A stretch of 64,000 nt of DNA from Xestospongia bergquistia (taxonomy: Eukaryota; Porifera; Demospongiae; Haplosclerida; Petrosiidae). The translations under genes were made by a program, and so were the position numbers. The stretch is from assembly GCA_963965975.1 (NCBI GenBank), contig OZ014421.1, positions 1,121,001-1,185,000 of the forward strand, read 5' to 3'. Numbering within the stretch: position 1 is the first letter of the stretch; each line of letters begins with the position of its first letter. Of this stretch, positions 34,501-46,200 are shown piece by piece. Below the pieces are notes generated by a model. It did no database searches and was not told where the DNA came from. It was given only the letters and a program-made list of their open reading frames with translations.

Positions 34501-35162
34501 GTAAAATTTGATTCCAAAATAGTAAGTTTGGACAGTCTGTTAGTGTGGTCATTATTGACTATATATACATTGGCTAAGAAATATTCTTGAGTTATATTAT
34601 TAGCAAATGAAGAATTAGCAATTAACACATCATAAGAATTACGAATAAAGACTCCATCACCTGAACCATTCTGGACTGATACATATTCTAATGTGACATT
34701 ATCAATATTGACAAAGTATAAGCTAACACTATATTGTTGATTCCAGTTAAATCCGCAGTCTGTTATTGTTAACGACTTCAATGCAACATTACTGCTGCTA
34801 CTAAATTGTATACCTGTTCTTTTGCTAACACTACACCTTATTACTGAGGTGGATTGCATAACTGTCTCATGGAAGCCTTGTTCTATATGACCCAATCCCT
34901 GTAGAGTTATATTACTTACATTACTGATATTTAATATACCTTGTAGAGTATGAGTTCCCTCTAAGAGGTAGAAGATGGCATCATCAGTGAAGTAAGACAG
35001 ATAATTAGCAATATAGTAGGAGAAGTTGTGACAAGGTAGATCATCATAAGGGCAGGATTCTCCATTAGGAGCTACAGAGACATAATACTCAGAAGCAGTA
35101 ACATCTCCACTGTAGATATACAGTATAACTGATGTTATACAATAGATATGACACCAGCTCAT
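31554..35162 (-). CDS. BH5: beta-helix/multi-TM receptor-like protein, complete, with extended C-terminus
   Basis: Single exon, 1202 residues, starting MSWCHIYCITSV with a signal peptide to V-T-A-S. Four regular rungs are at ~250-374. The Cys-rich module has CGQC at ~765, but the second motif reads C-R-Q-C where others have C-G-Q-C. Hydrophobic segments occupy ~788-1125. Two local oddities stand out. The duplicated V-W-D element after the last transmembrane segment has collapsed to one copy, losing about nine residues against BH4. The family stop codon (TAA in BH4) is CAA here, so the protein runs on as Q-F-C before the next stop. Sister of BH4. The class II promoter is the best-conserved kind, with TATA and CACGTG. 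Confidence 0.92.
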   Translation of the reverse strand: MSWCHIYCITSVILYIYSGDVTASEYYVSVAPNGESCPYDDLPCHNFSYYIANYLSYFTDDAIFYLLEGTHTLQGILNISNVSNITLQGLGHIEQGFHETVMQSTSVIRCSVSKRTGIQFSSSSNVALKSLTITDCGFNWNQQYSVSLYFVNIDNVTLEYVSVQNGSGDGVFIRNSYDVLIANSSFANNITQEYFLANVYIVNNDHTNRLSKLTILESNFTLYFGSGIYLWYGDDHEADVNIRNSMFSHNNGWYAGGVYITLLGGGSIEFSNCTICNNTAYNGGGMCIRSYKNGSIEFSNCNIYNNSAIANGGGVNAFSFDESSIKFSNCIIYNNTAQSDGGGVHIDSHAETSSIEFSNCTISNNTAYFASGLLLRSVQVNLEYSFLFTNVSFRFNEVIRKIDVYQKGYQSAVVVINVNNVTFDQLEVSNHNTTGLVAENSLLTFDRNNTFVNNSGIYGGGIALYKSSQLLLEQNTNISFINNHASESGGGIFIYHDQVLATDCFFRVIPYHNLNDTKTVLYFVNNTADISGDVLYINKVEDCINTLYFNHLFHYPHQTGLSVVSSDPIQACFCETNRKNCSIKSISIFAMPGINVNISLATVGIHNSLTKGVINLISDSSSATVLAENTRINAGCTNVIFKLTANPSIKTTRVRAILQRSISEHFYHLYEHYDKVINVNIESCPIGYPLVNDICICRPELKTCSITCNVNTQLIRRHDDMWIGYENDSNCLIVYHNCPFDYCNEGTVIFNITSPEPQCLLNRSGTLCGQCAEGLSLMLGSNQCRQCTNNYIFLIIPFASAGIALVAFVIALNLTVSVGTINGLIFYANVVKMFEHIFFPKYPVMYLSQFISWINLDLDIETCFIHGLGSCTKTWLQFIFPAYVWLILLLIIILSKYSSKVVRLFGKQIIPVLATMILLSYAKLIRIVFQVLHYTKIQCDGDNNVTLLRWYIDANVQYVQGCHIPLFLFSLAVLIFLIVPYTLYLLTIPLFEGPLSKYMCCFKRFSTYIKPFFDAYGGPYKDKCRFWTGFLLLVRIIIALTVSVDTNATKSSDVLLSLLIVIIFMYLIFKGIYRHIPLDYLEEFFILNLMLMAYMNVRTTNDNDKLKGQVSSIILVSISFVIFCGIIFYHVWDHLLKSYLQQQITNIKNRFKKLPPSSTSNDMELPFTRSDPSDDERPIPILVVSIGMKQESMLFDKDDQFC

Positions 35163-35410
35163 AACGGCGGCGTGTTTAACAGTAGATGATATATGGCAGT
35201 TGCCGTTAGCGTAAAAAGAAGCTTCTAGTTGATCTAGAATTTCTTACTTTTATTAATTTTTATCAAACAGATCTCAATTAAAAGTCGATTGATGTCCGAA
35301 AGATCGGTATAGACTGCCTTTTATATAAAACACTATACGCTAATGTTTATTTTAATTGTCTACTTCGAAGTCTAAAGAACGGCACGTGGCGGTAACAACC
35401 GTAACATCAT
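35163..35410 (-). promoter_or_regulatory. Class II promoter of BH5
   Basis: On the minus strand the TATA box TATATAAAAGG lies at 35318-35328, about 160 bases above the start. CACGTG (an E-box palindrome) is at 35383-35388 and TTCGAA at ~35363-35368. The bases around the start include the GC-rich 'cgccgccgtt' directly before ATG, rare in this AT-rich window and shared with BH6 and, in part, BH7. Confidence 0.65.
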
Positions 35411-36990
35411 CTAAAATCATTTGTTTTTCTCATTATTATTGATAACTTAACAATACTCTCAGAAGTAAGAGCAATATAATATATATATACGAACATGGCA
35501 CTGTTGTCTATACATCGAGGAAACTATAGAGCTACATTTCTACACTAAATGAATAATTTATTAACTTGTAGTCTGTACACCCACTACTAATTAGCATGCT
35601 GTTATACTATATTATTGACTGTGATAACTTTAAAAGATTGCTTTGTGTCATATCTCTGTTATGATAAGCATTTACATGTACATGAAGTAAGAAGTGATAT
35701 GTATCATTTGTAATTGTAAAGTAATTCATCACTACATGTATGTAAACATTAACAGTTTGTTATAAAATAAATTGGAAATTTAAGTAATTAACATATTCAA
35801 TAGCTAACAATAACACAATAAATGGAACATTGTATATAATAATTGTTAAGAAAATATATAATTATCTTATTCTTACTACACTACTATTATATATAAGATA
35901 TAACAATTATATGAATGACATGTAATCAGTAAATGTTGTCAGAAATATCACTGACGGTCAATTCCAAAATACATTAATAATGAAAACATTATGTTGTTTA
36001 CTTTTTGGATTTAATAAGTTTACTAAATCCATCCAGTATAACCATATATTGATTAAATAAACCAATTAATCTTTATAGTATGACTATTAAAAAAGACTAT
36101 TATAGTATTATACCATATTAATGTGTATTTGAAAAACACAAACATTAACTGTTTGTTAAATAGAAAAGATAACTTTTAAATTAATACACTCACTAGCTAC
36201 AATAACAAAGTAAATGCAACATTGTATGAAATAATTGTTGAGACAATATAGTTATCTTACTACACTACATATACCTATATCTGTTGTGATAAGCAGCTAT
36301 ATAGAGCATGAGGTGACCTGTACATTATTTATGATTGTCAAGTGATCTGTCATTAGATACACAAAAAAACATTAACTGTTTATTATATTAGATATGATAA
36401 CTTTACAATGAATATGCTGACTATCTAACAATAACACAATAAATAGAACATTGTATAATATAATTGTTAAGACCATAAAATTATCTTGTTATTATCACTA
36501 CACTACTATTATATATAAGATATAACAATTATATTGAATGACATGTAATCACTAAGTGTTAATCAATGGCTGTTATGATACCTGTAGCTTAAGAACATGA
36601 GTTGATGATGACAACAAGTACGTTTAAGGTTGTTCAAGATGATTATGTCATCACATGCTATTTGAGGTACTTCAAAAACATAAAATAACTGTAACGTCAT
36701 GACAACTAGTACTGTGTAGGTATCTGAAGAAGCTAATATCAAGTGTCATTAGCTCAAAAAAGAGAGATGACTATCTCATCTAGTACTATTGAGGTATCTC
36801 AATAATACAAGATAATTGTAACATCTAGCAAATCAAGTAAACATTATAGCATATATGTAGTGTAGAATAACAGTAAATTAATAATGCACATTAAGGAGCA
36901 TTTCCATATATATTAGTAAAAGGAAACTTTACATCTATATAATATATTGAAAGCTGTTAAAATAATAAGACTGTTTTCTCTGACAAATGT
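35411..36990. repeat. Upstream duplicated block, copy a
   Basis: AT-rich, no gene. It aligns with 37290-38690 (offset about 1698 over most of its length) and with 47190-48720. It contains a relic of a gene 3' end ('taatcagtaaatgttgtcag' at ~35924) that is not preceded by any coding sequence, and a second decayed one at ~36543. Confidence 0.65.
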
Positions 36991-36999
36991 AATTATATT

Positions 37000-37290
37000 A
37001 AATGCGTGTTTAACTGTAGGTGAATGAAATAATATGGAGTTGACTTTATAGCCTCAAAATCAACTTCTAGTTGACCTAGATTTTCTTACTTTTATTAATC
37101 TTTATCAAACAGACATCAATTAAAAGTCGATTGATGTACGAAAGATCGCTATGGAGTGCCTTCTATATGAAGGTCAAATGTTTATTTAAACAATATTGTC
37201 TACTTCGAAGTTGAAAGAACGGCACGTGATGGTAATATCATCTAAAATAATTTTTTTCTCATTAAAAGATAACTTAACACTCCTCCAGAA
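37000..37290 (-). promoter_or_regulatory. Orphan class II promoter copy (no gene attached)
   Basis: The sequence matches the BH6 upstream region almost base for base ('gcgtgtttaactgtaggtga', 'aaaagtcgattgatgtacga') and keeps CACGTG at 37223-37228. Its TATA box is degraded (ATATAGAAGG). Where a coding region should start (below 37000), the sequence is instead the far end of block a. The promoter was probably left behind by unequal recombination. Confidence 0.7.
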
Positions 37291-38690
37291 GTAAAAGCAA
37301 TATAATTATATTGATAGAGTATTAATACATGTATATATACGAATATGGCTCTGTTATCTAGATCTATACATCTGACCATAATAGACTATAATTTCTGCTA
37401 CAACTACATATGACCAGTAAGTTTGTTATTAAATAAATTGGAAATTTATGTAATTAACATATTTACTAGCAAACAATAACACAATAAATGAAACATTGTA
37501 TATTCTAATTGTTAAGAAAATATACAATTATCTTATTCTTACTACATTACTATTATATATAAGATATTATAACAATTATATGAATGATATGTAGTCAGTA
37601 AATGTTGTCAGAAATAACACTGACGGTCAATTACAAAATACATTAGTAATGAAAACATTATGTTGTTTACTTTTTTGCATGTAATAAGTTTACTGAATCC
37701 AAAAAGTATAACCAACATATAATGATTAATTTAACCAATTAATCTTTATAGTATGACCATTAAACAAAGACTATTATAGTATTATATCATATTAATGTAA
37801 ATTTGAAAAACACAAACACTAACTGTTTATTAAAATAGAAAAGATAACTTTAAAATTAATACACTCACTAGTTACAATAACAAAGTAAATGGAACATTAT
37901 ATAAAATAATTGTTGAGACAATATAATTATCTTACTACACTACATATATCTACATTTATATCTATATATATCACATGTCTACTGTGATAAGCAGCCATAT
38001 AGGGAATGAGGTGACCTGTACATTATTTATGATTGTCAAGTGATCTGACATTAGATACACATAAAAACATTAACTGTTTATTATATTAGAAATGATAACT
38101 TTACAATGAATATGCTGACTATCTAACAATAACACAATAAATAGAACACTGTATAATCTAATTGTTAAGACAATACAATTATCTTATTATTATTACTACA
38201 CTACTGTTATATATAAGATATAACAATTATATTGAATGACATGTAATCACTAAGTGTTAATCAATGGCTGTTGTGATACCTGTAGCTTAAGAACATGAGT
38301 TGATGATGACAACAAGTACGTTTAAGGTTGTTCAAGATGATTATGTCATTACATGCTATTTGAGGTACTTCAAAAACATAAAATAACTGTAACGTCATGA
38401 CAACTAGTACTGTGTAGGTATCTGAAGAAGCTAATATCAAGTGTCATTAGCTCAAAAAGGAGAGATGAGTATCTCATCTAGTACTATTGTGATATCTCAA
38501 TAATGCAAGATAATTGTAACATCTAGCAAATCAAGTAAACATCATAGCATATATGTAGTGTAGAATAACAATAAATTAATAATGCACATTAAGGAGCATT
38601 TCCATATAATTTAGTAAAAGGAAACTTTACATCTATATAATATATTGAAAGCTGTTAAAATAATAAGACTGTTTTATCTGACAAATGGAG
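37291..38690. repeat. Upstream duplicated block, copy b
   Basis: This is the second copy of block a, with about 137 bases deleted near 37400 relative to it. It carries the matching gene-less 3'-end relic at ~37590. Tandem arrangement of a and b shows a local duplication after the block formed. Confidence 0.65.
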
Positions 38691-38899
38691 ATTGGTTGAA
38701 CGAATGCTTACAAAATATAAATACATTGTAACATTTGTTTGAATGAATTGTGACCAATTAACTCTGTTTATCTCTGACAATGACCATTTTATTATATTGG
38801 TATGAAAATGTAGCAAAAAAAGGATATAATCCTTTATTAGATGAAAGTATTACCACTGGAACTTACCAGATATGTAATAAGATATGCTATTATTATTAT

Positions 38900-39465
38900 A
38901 TTAGTTTGATGTTATTATAACCTGATATTAATACGTAAACCATGTATTATCAGTAGTTGAAGTAAAGGCTATAATATATGTATATATATAATATAGCCTA
39001 GATACTCTATATATTTATATATATATATATAAGTATATATATACATTGATTGGTTGATTTAATCAATAAAAGTTTATACTTGTTGCATTTAACAAACTTA
39101 TTTCAGGAGAAAATAAACAACATAATGTTTTCATTACTAATCTAATATTGCTTTAGGCCTGAGCTGTTACTATGGAGTTCATTACAAGTAAGGCAGTATC
39201 AATTAACGATATTACTGCCTTACATTTAATGAACTCCATAGTAATAGCTCAGGCCTAATAGCAGGAATAGTAGATTAGTAATGAAAACATTATGTTGTTC
39301 ATTTTCTGCTGAATTACAATTGTTAAATATAACCAGTATAAACATATATTGATTAAATCAACCAATCCATGTTACATATATATGTATATATTATAGCCTT
39401 TACAACCACTACTGATGATATATGGTTTATGTATTAACATCAGGTTATAATCACATTAAACTAAT
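38900..39465. mobile_element. Foldback element with ~270-base inverted arms
   Basis: Left and right halves are near-perfect reverse complements around a centre near 39203. Examples are 'ggcctgagctgttactatgg' on the left against its inverse at ~39230-39255, and 'ttataacctgatattaatac' at ~38917 against the inverse at ~39430-39452. The outer arms include an AT microsatellite. Single-arm relatives occur near 29150-29300, 51500-51700 and 14280-14360. No coding capacity. Likely a foldback MITE. Confidence 0.75.
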
Positions 39466-39660
39466 GTTCTCATCATATGTAGTACATCTTGTTATCATAA
39501 TACAGAAACTAAATTCTCTGTTCTAATACAGAAACAACATTCATGATTTGGGTAATGTAGAAACTACTGTTCTTGATCCTTTGATGGTCAAACAAATATT
39601 TCTTTATAAATAAAATTATCATTTATAATGTATGATTATTTTCATTTTTTTATTGATGGT
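39466..39660. other. AT-rich intergenic sequence
   Basis: No repeat or gene recognised, apart from a possible splice acceptor (polypyrimidine then CAG) close to the collagen-like fragment that follows. Confidence 0.3.
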
Positions 39661-39897
39661 GACTCTGTATCAGCTGGTGTTGCTTCCACAAGTTTGGTAT
39701 AAAGACTTGTCAACAAGGAGCCGAACTTGTTTTATGAAAAAGGAAATAGAGCTAATTTCATGTGCTTTCCGTATGATCCTCAGTACATGAGTACTACACC
39801 TCACAATAGGCTGTTTTATTTAAATGGAAGCCAGTATTTAAACGACAACAAGATTTTCACTGAAACCATAGCTACTATCTATGGTGAAACCACATAA
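39661..39897 (+). pseudogene. Decayed fragment resembling the sponge short-chain collagen C4 C-terminal domain
   Basis: One plus frame reads A-G-V-A-S, a stop at 39700-39702, then G-N-R-A-N-F-M-C-F-P-Y-D-P-Q-Y and F-Y-L-N-G-S-Q-Y before the terminal TAA at 39895-39897. In the C4-like domain as I know it the corresponding pattern is G-G-G-A-N-Y-x-C-L-P-x-D-P-x-Y followed by Y-G-x-E-Y. Near the internal stop, a shift to the next frame gives V-W-Y-K-D, which fits the family better, so a frameshift is likely. There are no Gly-X-Y repeats and the final Cys motif is absent. The identification is from memory of the family pattern, without a search. Confidence 0.5.
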
Positions 39898-41160
39898 AAT
39901 AAAATTAAGTCCCAAAAACTAATGTTTCTTGTATATGTGTTACATTTCTAACAAAGCTACTAAACTTAGATACCAGCTAAAGTAATTCTCCTTCATCATG
40001 GAATAGAGATCATTATGGATATTTAATGACAAGCCACTATTGATTATAGTAATGCATGTTGATTAAAGGAATGCCTTTAACTTCAGCAAGTGTAGAAAGT
40101 GCTTTGTTCTAACTGGTAGAGGTCATTTGAAAAAGTGGTGTACCCTATTATAACAATATTGACTGTCTTTTCTTTAAAGAGACATAATACATTAATGTTT
40201 AAGTAAACATTGTTTTAATTCATTGAACAACATCATTTGGTGTTAACATTGTCAAGAAAATGATAAATAATTTTTCAAAGTAAGAGTTACATCATTAATA
40301 GAAAATTATTATTAATTAAATACTTTCTACCTATTTTTATTAACATGTACTAATTGTATGAAGTTATGCAGACAGTTATTTCTCATTTTTGCCAGATATA
40401 TTAAACTACTTTTCTATACTCAACTGCATGCATTCATCATTACAGCAGAGAGATGGGAAGAGGTGCCAATGTTATATACAAAGGACCAAAGTTAAGTGTG
40501 CAGAGCTCTATTGTGTCCCAATGGAGAGTATTCAAAGCGATATATTATTCTTGGGCGAGTTACAATGGGTCACAATACTTGATCTGATGTGTGCGTGTGC
40601 GTATGATGTTTATTTGTGTACAACTACTTACTACTTGAAGTGTAATTTGTAATATATTTAAATTAGTATTTGTTTCTTCCACTCATCATGAATAGTGTCT
40701 TTTGTTTTGCCAAAACACATTATAGTGCTCCTGTAATTAACGAAAAATTAGATAATTGCTGAGATAGATTTGCATAAACAAGTCTATATTCAAATAACAG
40801 AAGTACTGACAACTGCTAAAACAACACTGGGACTATTTCCAATAAAGTATGAGATTACTATTCAAACTTTATAATCATTATTGATTTTAAATACATGTCT
40901 ATCAAGGGACATCTGACCAAAGGACATATATATTGACTAAAGGGAGAGTAAATTACATTGGGTTACATGTTAAGTTATGTCACAGAATCTTATGTTTTCA
41001 TAGCAATCATTTTATCAGTAACTTCCGTGTAATATTTTAACGTAGTCAAGGAAATCACTGTAAGTTTAATGTGGTAGGAGATTTACATCATTATATATAT
41101 AATATAGTCATTTATAGTTATACAATGGACAAAAAAATGGCAAAGCTGCAAAGATGAAAA
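39898..41160. other. Intergenic, mostly unrecognised
   Basis: There is an 87-codon plus frame at 40389-40652 opening with TTG rather than ATG, with nine Cys and no recognised domain; I do not call it a gene. ~40900-41000 contains a dispersed repeat also seen near 15240 and 42500. Confidence 0.3.
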
Positions 41161-41860
41161 TACTAAGAAGTTCTATGCTTGTTGGTAACATGTTTTTCCT
41201 GGTTCAGTTATATGTATTATTAAGAGAATATTGTTGGGCCCAGTGGGGTATTGTGGATGATTGAAGATATATGACAATTTACTGGCAAAGTAATATCTTA
41301 CAAATGGATGGATTGTGTGTATATGATATGAGTTGGTTTGTTAATTTTTATTCTAACCTCTTAATACACAGATTGTAGTTTTCTTTTTCTGTATTGAGAA
41401 TATTGTAAACAAACAACCTTCTATTCACATCTACTATACGTTCTTCTAATATTTGGTCAAGTGAGTACATAGCATTGTATTCCTACTTCTAAAATTGAGT
41501 TGAGATAATAAACAATGATGTAAAGTCTAACATTCAACATGTTTTTGTTGGTTCAGTTATATGTATTATTAAGAGAATATTGTTAGCCCAGTATTGTGGA
41601 TGACTGAAGATATATGAGCATTTATTGGCAAAGAAATATCAGACAAATGGATGGATTGTGTGTATATGATATGAGTTGGTTTGTTAATTTTTATTCTAAC
41701 CTCTTAATATACAGATTGTAGTTTTCTTTTACTGTATTAAGAATATTGTAAACAAACAACCTTCTATTCACATTTACTATATGTTCTTCTCATATCTGGT
41801 CAAGTGAGTATATAACATTGTATTCCTACTTCTAAAATTGAGTTAAAATAATAAATAATA
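41161..41860. repeat. Two direct copies of a ~370-bp intergenic repeat
   Basis: The first copy begins 'actaagaagttctatgcttg' near 41162 and the second near 41537. Both match ~15507-15900. Each ends in the sequence 'gtattcctacttctaaaatt' with the following motif that elsewhere leads to a gene 3' flank. The second is joined directly to the pseudogene. Confidence 0.7.
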
Positions 41861-42840
41861 CATTGAAATAAGCCATAAACATGAGGTTAATAATGAAGAA
41901 TTCTTCCAGACAGCCCAAAGAAAAACGTCGATATATTCCCTAAAAAATATAATGTATGAAGATAATGACAATTAGAAGAGATGTTAACACATCCAAACTG
42001 ACAATAGCATCAGAATTTTGAGACACAACCAGTGCTAAGATAACACGAATAAGGAGTAAGAATCCAGTCCAAAAACAATACTTGTCTTTATATGGACCTC
42101 CATATGCATCAAAGAAAGGCTTCATATACGTTGACAACTTTTGACAGCAACACATATATTTTGATAGAGGTCCTTCAAATAATGGTATAATAAGAAGATA
42201 GAAAGTGTATGGAACAATAAGTAAAATAAGTACAACCAGTGAGAACAGGAACAATGGTATATGACAACCTCTTAGATATTCGATATTAGCATTAATGTAC
42301 CACCTAAGTAATAAGACAGTATTATTCTTACTATCAGTACATGAAATTTGTTTGGAATGAGACTGAATCCTTCAGCACATTGTCCATACCAGCATACCAG
42401 ATTGTGAAGACATTGTTTGCTGGGATAGTGAAGTGTAAAACTTATATTACTGTATATGAATATTAATAAGTAAGACAGTATATGACAATATATATTGACT
42501 AAAAGAAAAATGGATTACGTTGGATTACAGGCTAAGTCACACAATCCATATTTATATTGCAATCAAATGTTACAATGGACTATGGTCAATGGACTAACAC
42601 TTACTAAACTAGTGTTATTATGTACTGCATAAGACATGTTAAAAATATGTCCATACAAATACACATATTTAGTACAATGTGGAAAACAATTTATATCAAT
42701 TTTGTACAAGAGATAAAGATCATAGTGGTTAGTACTGAAATTGTCTGTCTTCCTACAAATTGAACACTGTATTGGAATAATCCAGTAATATTATGATGAT
42801 TATTAGGAGAGCCCAAACATAACCTGGAAAGATAAACATT
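41861..42840 (-). pseudogene. Scrambled BH pseudogene (transmembrane and Cys-rich fragments out of order)
   Basis: Three pieces of a family gene are visible on the minus strand. 41861-42351 encodes later transmembrane segments, including F-F-D-A-Y-G-G-P-Y-K-D, and is broken by a stop at 41940-41942. 42352-42450 encodes the Cys-rich module with CGQC mutated to Y-G-Q-C. 42690-42835 encodes the third and fourth transmembrane segments in decayed form. Piece two is joined to piece one with the intervening ~280 codons missing, and piece three lies outside the normal order. 42455-42690 is dispersed repeat. It begins and ends exactly in 3'-flank type repeats. Confidence 0.85.
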
Positions 42841-43206
42841 CATCCACTCCTCTTTTACCTAGTAGAGAAAACCTTTAAAGTAATCATATAATCTGTACAC
42901 CCAATACTACTCAATTATTGTACTATTGACTGTGATCATTTTAATATTCTTTGTTTGTACTTGTTGTAACAAGCAGTCATATGAAGAGTAGAGTAGGAAA
43001 TGACTTCTCCTCTATTTGTAATATCAGGTGATCCGTGCCTGGATGTATTTAAATATTAACTGTTTGTTATAATAGAAAAAGATGACTTAATAATTAATAC
43101 TCATTAGCAAACAATAACACACTGAATGTAATATTGTTATAATTAAGTCAATTGTTAAAACAATACATGATAACAATACAAATAATCAGCAACAGTTTCA
43201 GCAGCA
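42841..43206. repeat. BH6 3' flank
   Basis: Conserved downstream flank, nearly identical to the BH3 3' flank (15880-16221), in line with the close relation of the two coding regions. No gene. Confidence 0.55.
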
Positions 43207-46200
43207 CTAGTCATCTTGATCAAACAGTATTGATTCTCGTTCCATTTCCAATGACACAATTGACATTGAAACAGATCTTCTTTCAACATCACTTGATCCA
43301 AGATGTATTAAAGGAAGTTTAATATCATTAGAACTAGAAGGTGGTGGAGGGTTCTTGAAAATATTCTTGACTTTTGTAATTGGTTGTAGCAAATGAGATT
43401 TTAATAGACAATCCCAGACATGATAGAACATCAGACGATCCCAGACATGAAAAAGTATAATACCACAGAATACTACAAATGATATTGATACTAAAACAAT
43501 ACTTGACACTTGTCCTTTTAATTTGTCATTATTATTTGAAGTTTGTACATTGAAATAAGCCATAAAAATGAGGTTAAGAATAAAAAATTCTTCCAGAAAG
43601 CCCAAAAGAAAGTGTCGATATATTCCTTTCAAAATGTGATACATGAAGATAATGACAATTAGAAGAGATGTTAAAACATCTAAACTTTTAGTAGCCTCAG
43701 TATCTAGAGACACAACCAGTGCTAAGATAAGACGAACTAATAGTAAAAAACCAGTCCAGAAACGACACTTGTCCTTATATGGACCTCCATATGCATCAAA
43801 GAAAGGCTTCATATATGTTGAAAAACTTTTGCAGCAACACATGTACTTTGATAAAGGTCCTTCAAATAATGGTATAGTAAGAAGGTAGAAGGTGTATGGA
43901 ACAATAAGTAAAATGAGTACAGCCAGTGAGAACAGGAACAATGGTATATGACATCCTCTGAAATATTGGACATTAGCATCAACATACCACCTTAATAATG
44001 AGACAGTATTATTCTTATCATCAGTACATGGAATTTTGGTATAATAAAAAGCTTGGAAAACTGTGCGTATTAGTTTAGTATAAGAAAGAAGGATCATTGT
44101 GGCCAGGACTGGAATTGCTTGCCTTCCAACAAGTCGAACTGCTTTGCTTGAATATCGTAATAATATTATAATACTTATTACAATAAACCAAACATAGGCT
44201 GGAAAGACAAATTGAAGCCACATTTTACTACAAGAATCCATGTTATGATAGAAACAAGTCTTAATACCTAGATCTAGATTGATCCAGGAAATAAACTGAC
44301 TAAAAAAATTGACAGGGTGTTTAGGAAAGAAGATGGGTTCGTATATTTTGACAACATTAGCATAGAATATAAGTCCATTGATTGTACCCACAGACACTGT
44401 TAAGTTTAAAACAATAACAAAAGCTACCAGTGCTATACCAGCTAAAGCAAATGGAATGATAAGAGCTATGTAGTTATTAGTACATTGTCCACATTGATTG
44501 GAACCTAATATGAGACTAAATCCTTGAGCACATTGTCCACAGAGTACACCAGATCGATTAAGAAGACATTGTTTGCTAGGATAGTGAAGTATAAAGCTAA
44601 TACTACTGTCATTACAATAATGGAAGGGGCAATTAGGATAAACAATAAGACAGTGTGAATTATTGTCATAACCAATCCACATATCACCATCTCTAGTTAT
44701 AATTTGAGTGTTAATATCACAAGTTATGGAAGCTGCATTTAATTCAGGTCTGCAAACACAAATGCCATTTACTAATGGAAAACCATTAGGACAGGGCTTG
44801 ATAGTAACTTCAATGACCTTAGCATAAGGGTCATATATAGGATCACTAATTGAATTATTAAGTGTAACATAGACTTGTGTTGTGTTTGATGAAGAGTTTG
44901 TTCTTAATGTGAAAGTTATGTCAGTACAAATTGTAATTAGTCTATTGTTATTATTTTGAACAACAGATGAATTGTCTGATGAACTCAATTTTATTGCACC
45001 TTGTGTTAAACCATCTAAAGCACCTACTGCAGCTAGTGATACATTAATATGAATTCCAGGTGTTGAAAATATACTGTTGTTTGTAATAGAACAATTAGGC
45101 TTATTTAATTCACAAAAGCATACTTGAATAGGATCTGATGACACTGCTGATAGACCTGTCTGTTGAGGATAGTGAAATAGGTGATCAAAGTAAAGTGTGC
45201 TTGTACAATCATCAATTTTACCACCATATAGGACATCACCAGATATGTCAGCTTTATTGTTAACAAAATATAACACTGTTTTAGTATCATTACAATCATG
45301 ATAAGGAATAACTTTAAAGGAACAATCAGGTACAATGTCTACACCAAGAACTTCATCATGATATACAAAGACTCCTCCTCCTGACTTACTTGCATGATTG
45401 TTGATAAATGTAATGTTTGCATTCTTATTTATTAATAATTGTGAGTAATCATATAAAGCAATACCTCCACCATAAATACCTGAATTGTTTACAAACATAT
45501 TATGTTTATCAAATGTTATTAGACTATTGTCCCCAAGTAAACCAGTTGTGTTATGATTACTAACTTCAAGTTGAGTAAATGTAACATTAACAATGTTTAA
45601 CAATGTGATAACAGATCGATGTCCATTTTGTTGTGCAACTGGCCTATTAAATACTTTATTAAAATGAAATGAAACATTTGTGAAATGAAAGCTAGTTGTT
45701 GAAGTTGATTGGAAAGAACGGAGAACCAAACCTGATGAATAGTATGCAGAATTGTTTGATATAGTGCAGTTACTGAACTCAATACTACCACTTTCTTCAT
45801 ATGGAATAATGTAAATTCCTCCTCCATCAGATTCAGCAGTATTAATATATATAGTACAGCCAATAAACTCAATAGTACCACTTCCTGATGAATATATTAT
45901 TACTCCTCCTCCATTCACTTCAACAGTATTGTTGTATATATAGCTATTACTAATATCAATACTGCCATTTCTATAGGATACAATATACACTCCTCCTCCT
46001 TTCAAAGCAATATTGTTGCATATGGTACTGTCACTAAGTACAATACTACTTTTCCCATATAATCCAATATAAATTCCACCTCCAAACTTAGCAGTATTGT
46101 TGGATATAGTGCAACTACTAACCTCAATATGGCCTCCTCCATTCAAGATAATAGCCATTCCTCCTCCAAACCAAGCATAATTGCTTGAAAACATACTATT

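Noticed and set aside
40389-40652. 87-codon Cys-containing plus frame
   Set aside because: It opens with TTG, has no recognised motif, no splice or promoter support and no paralogue in the window.
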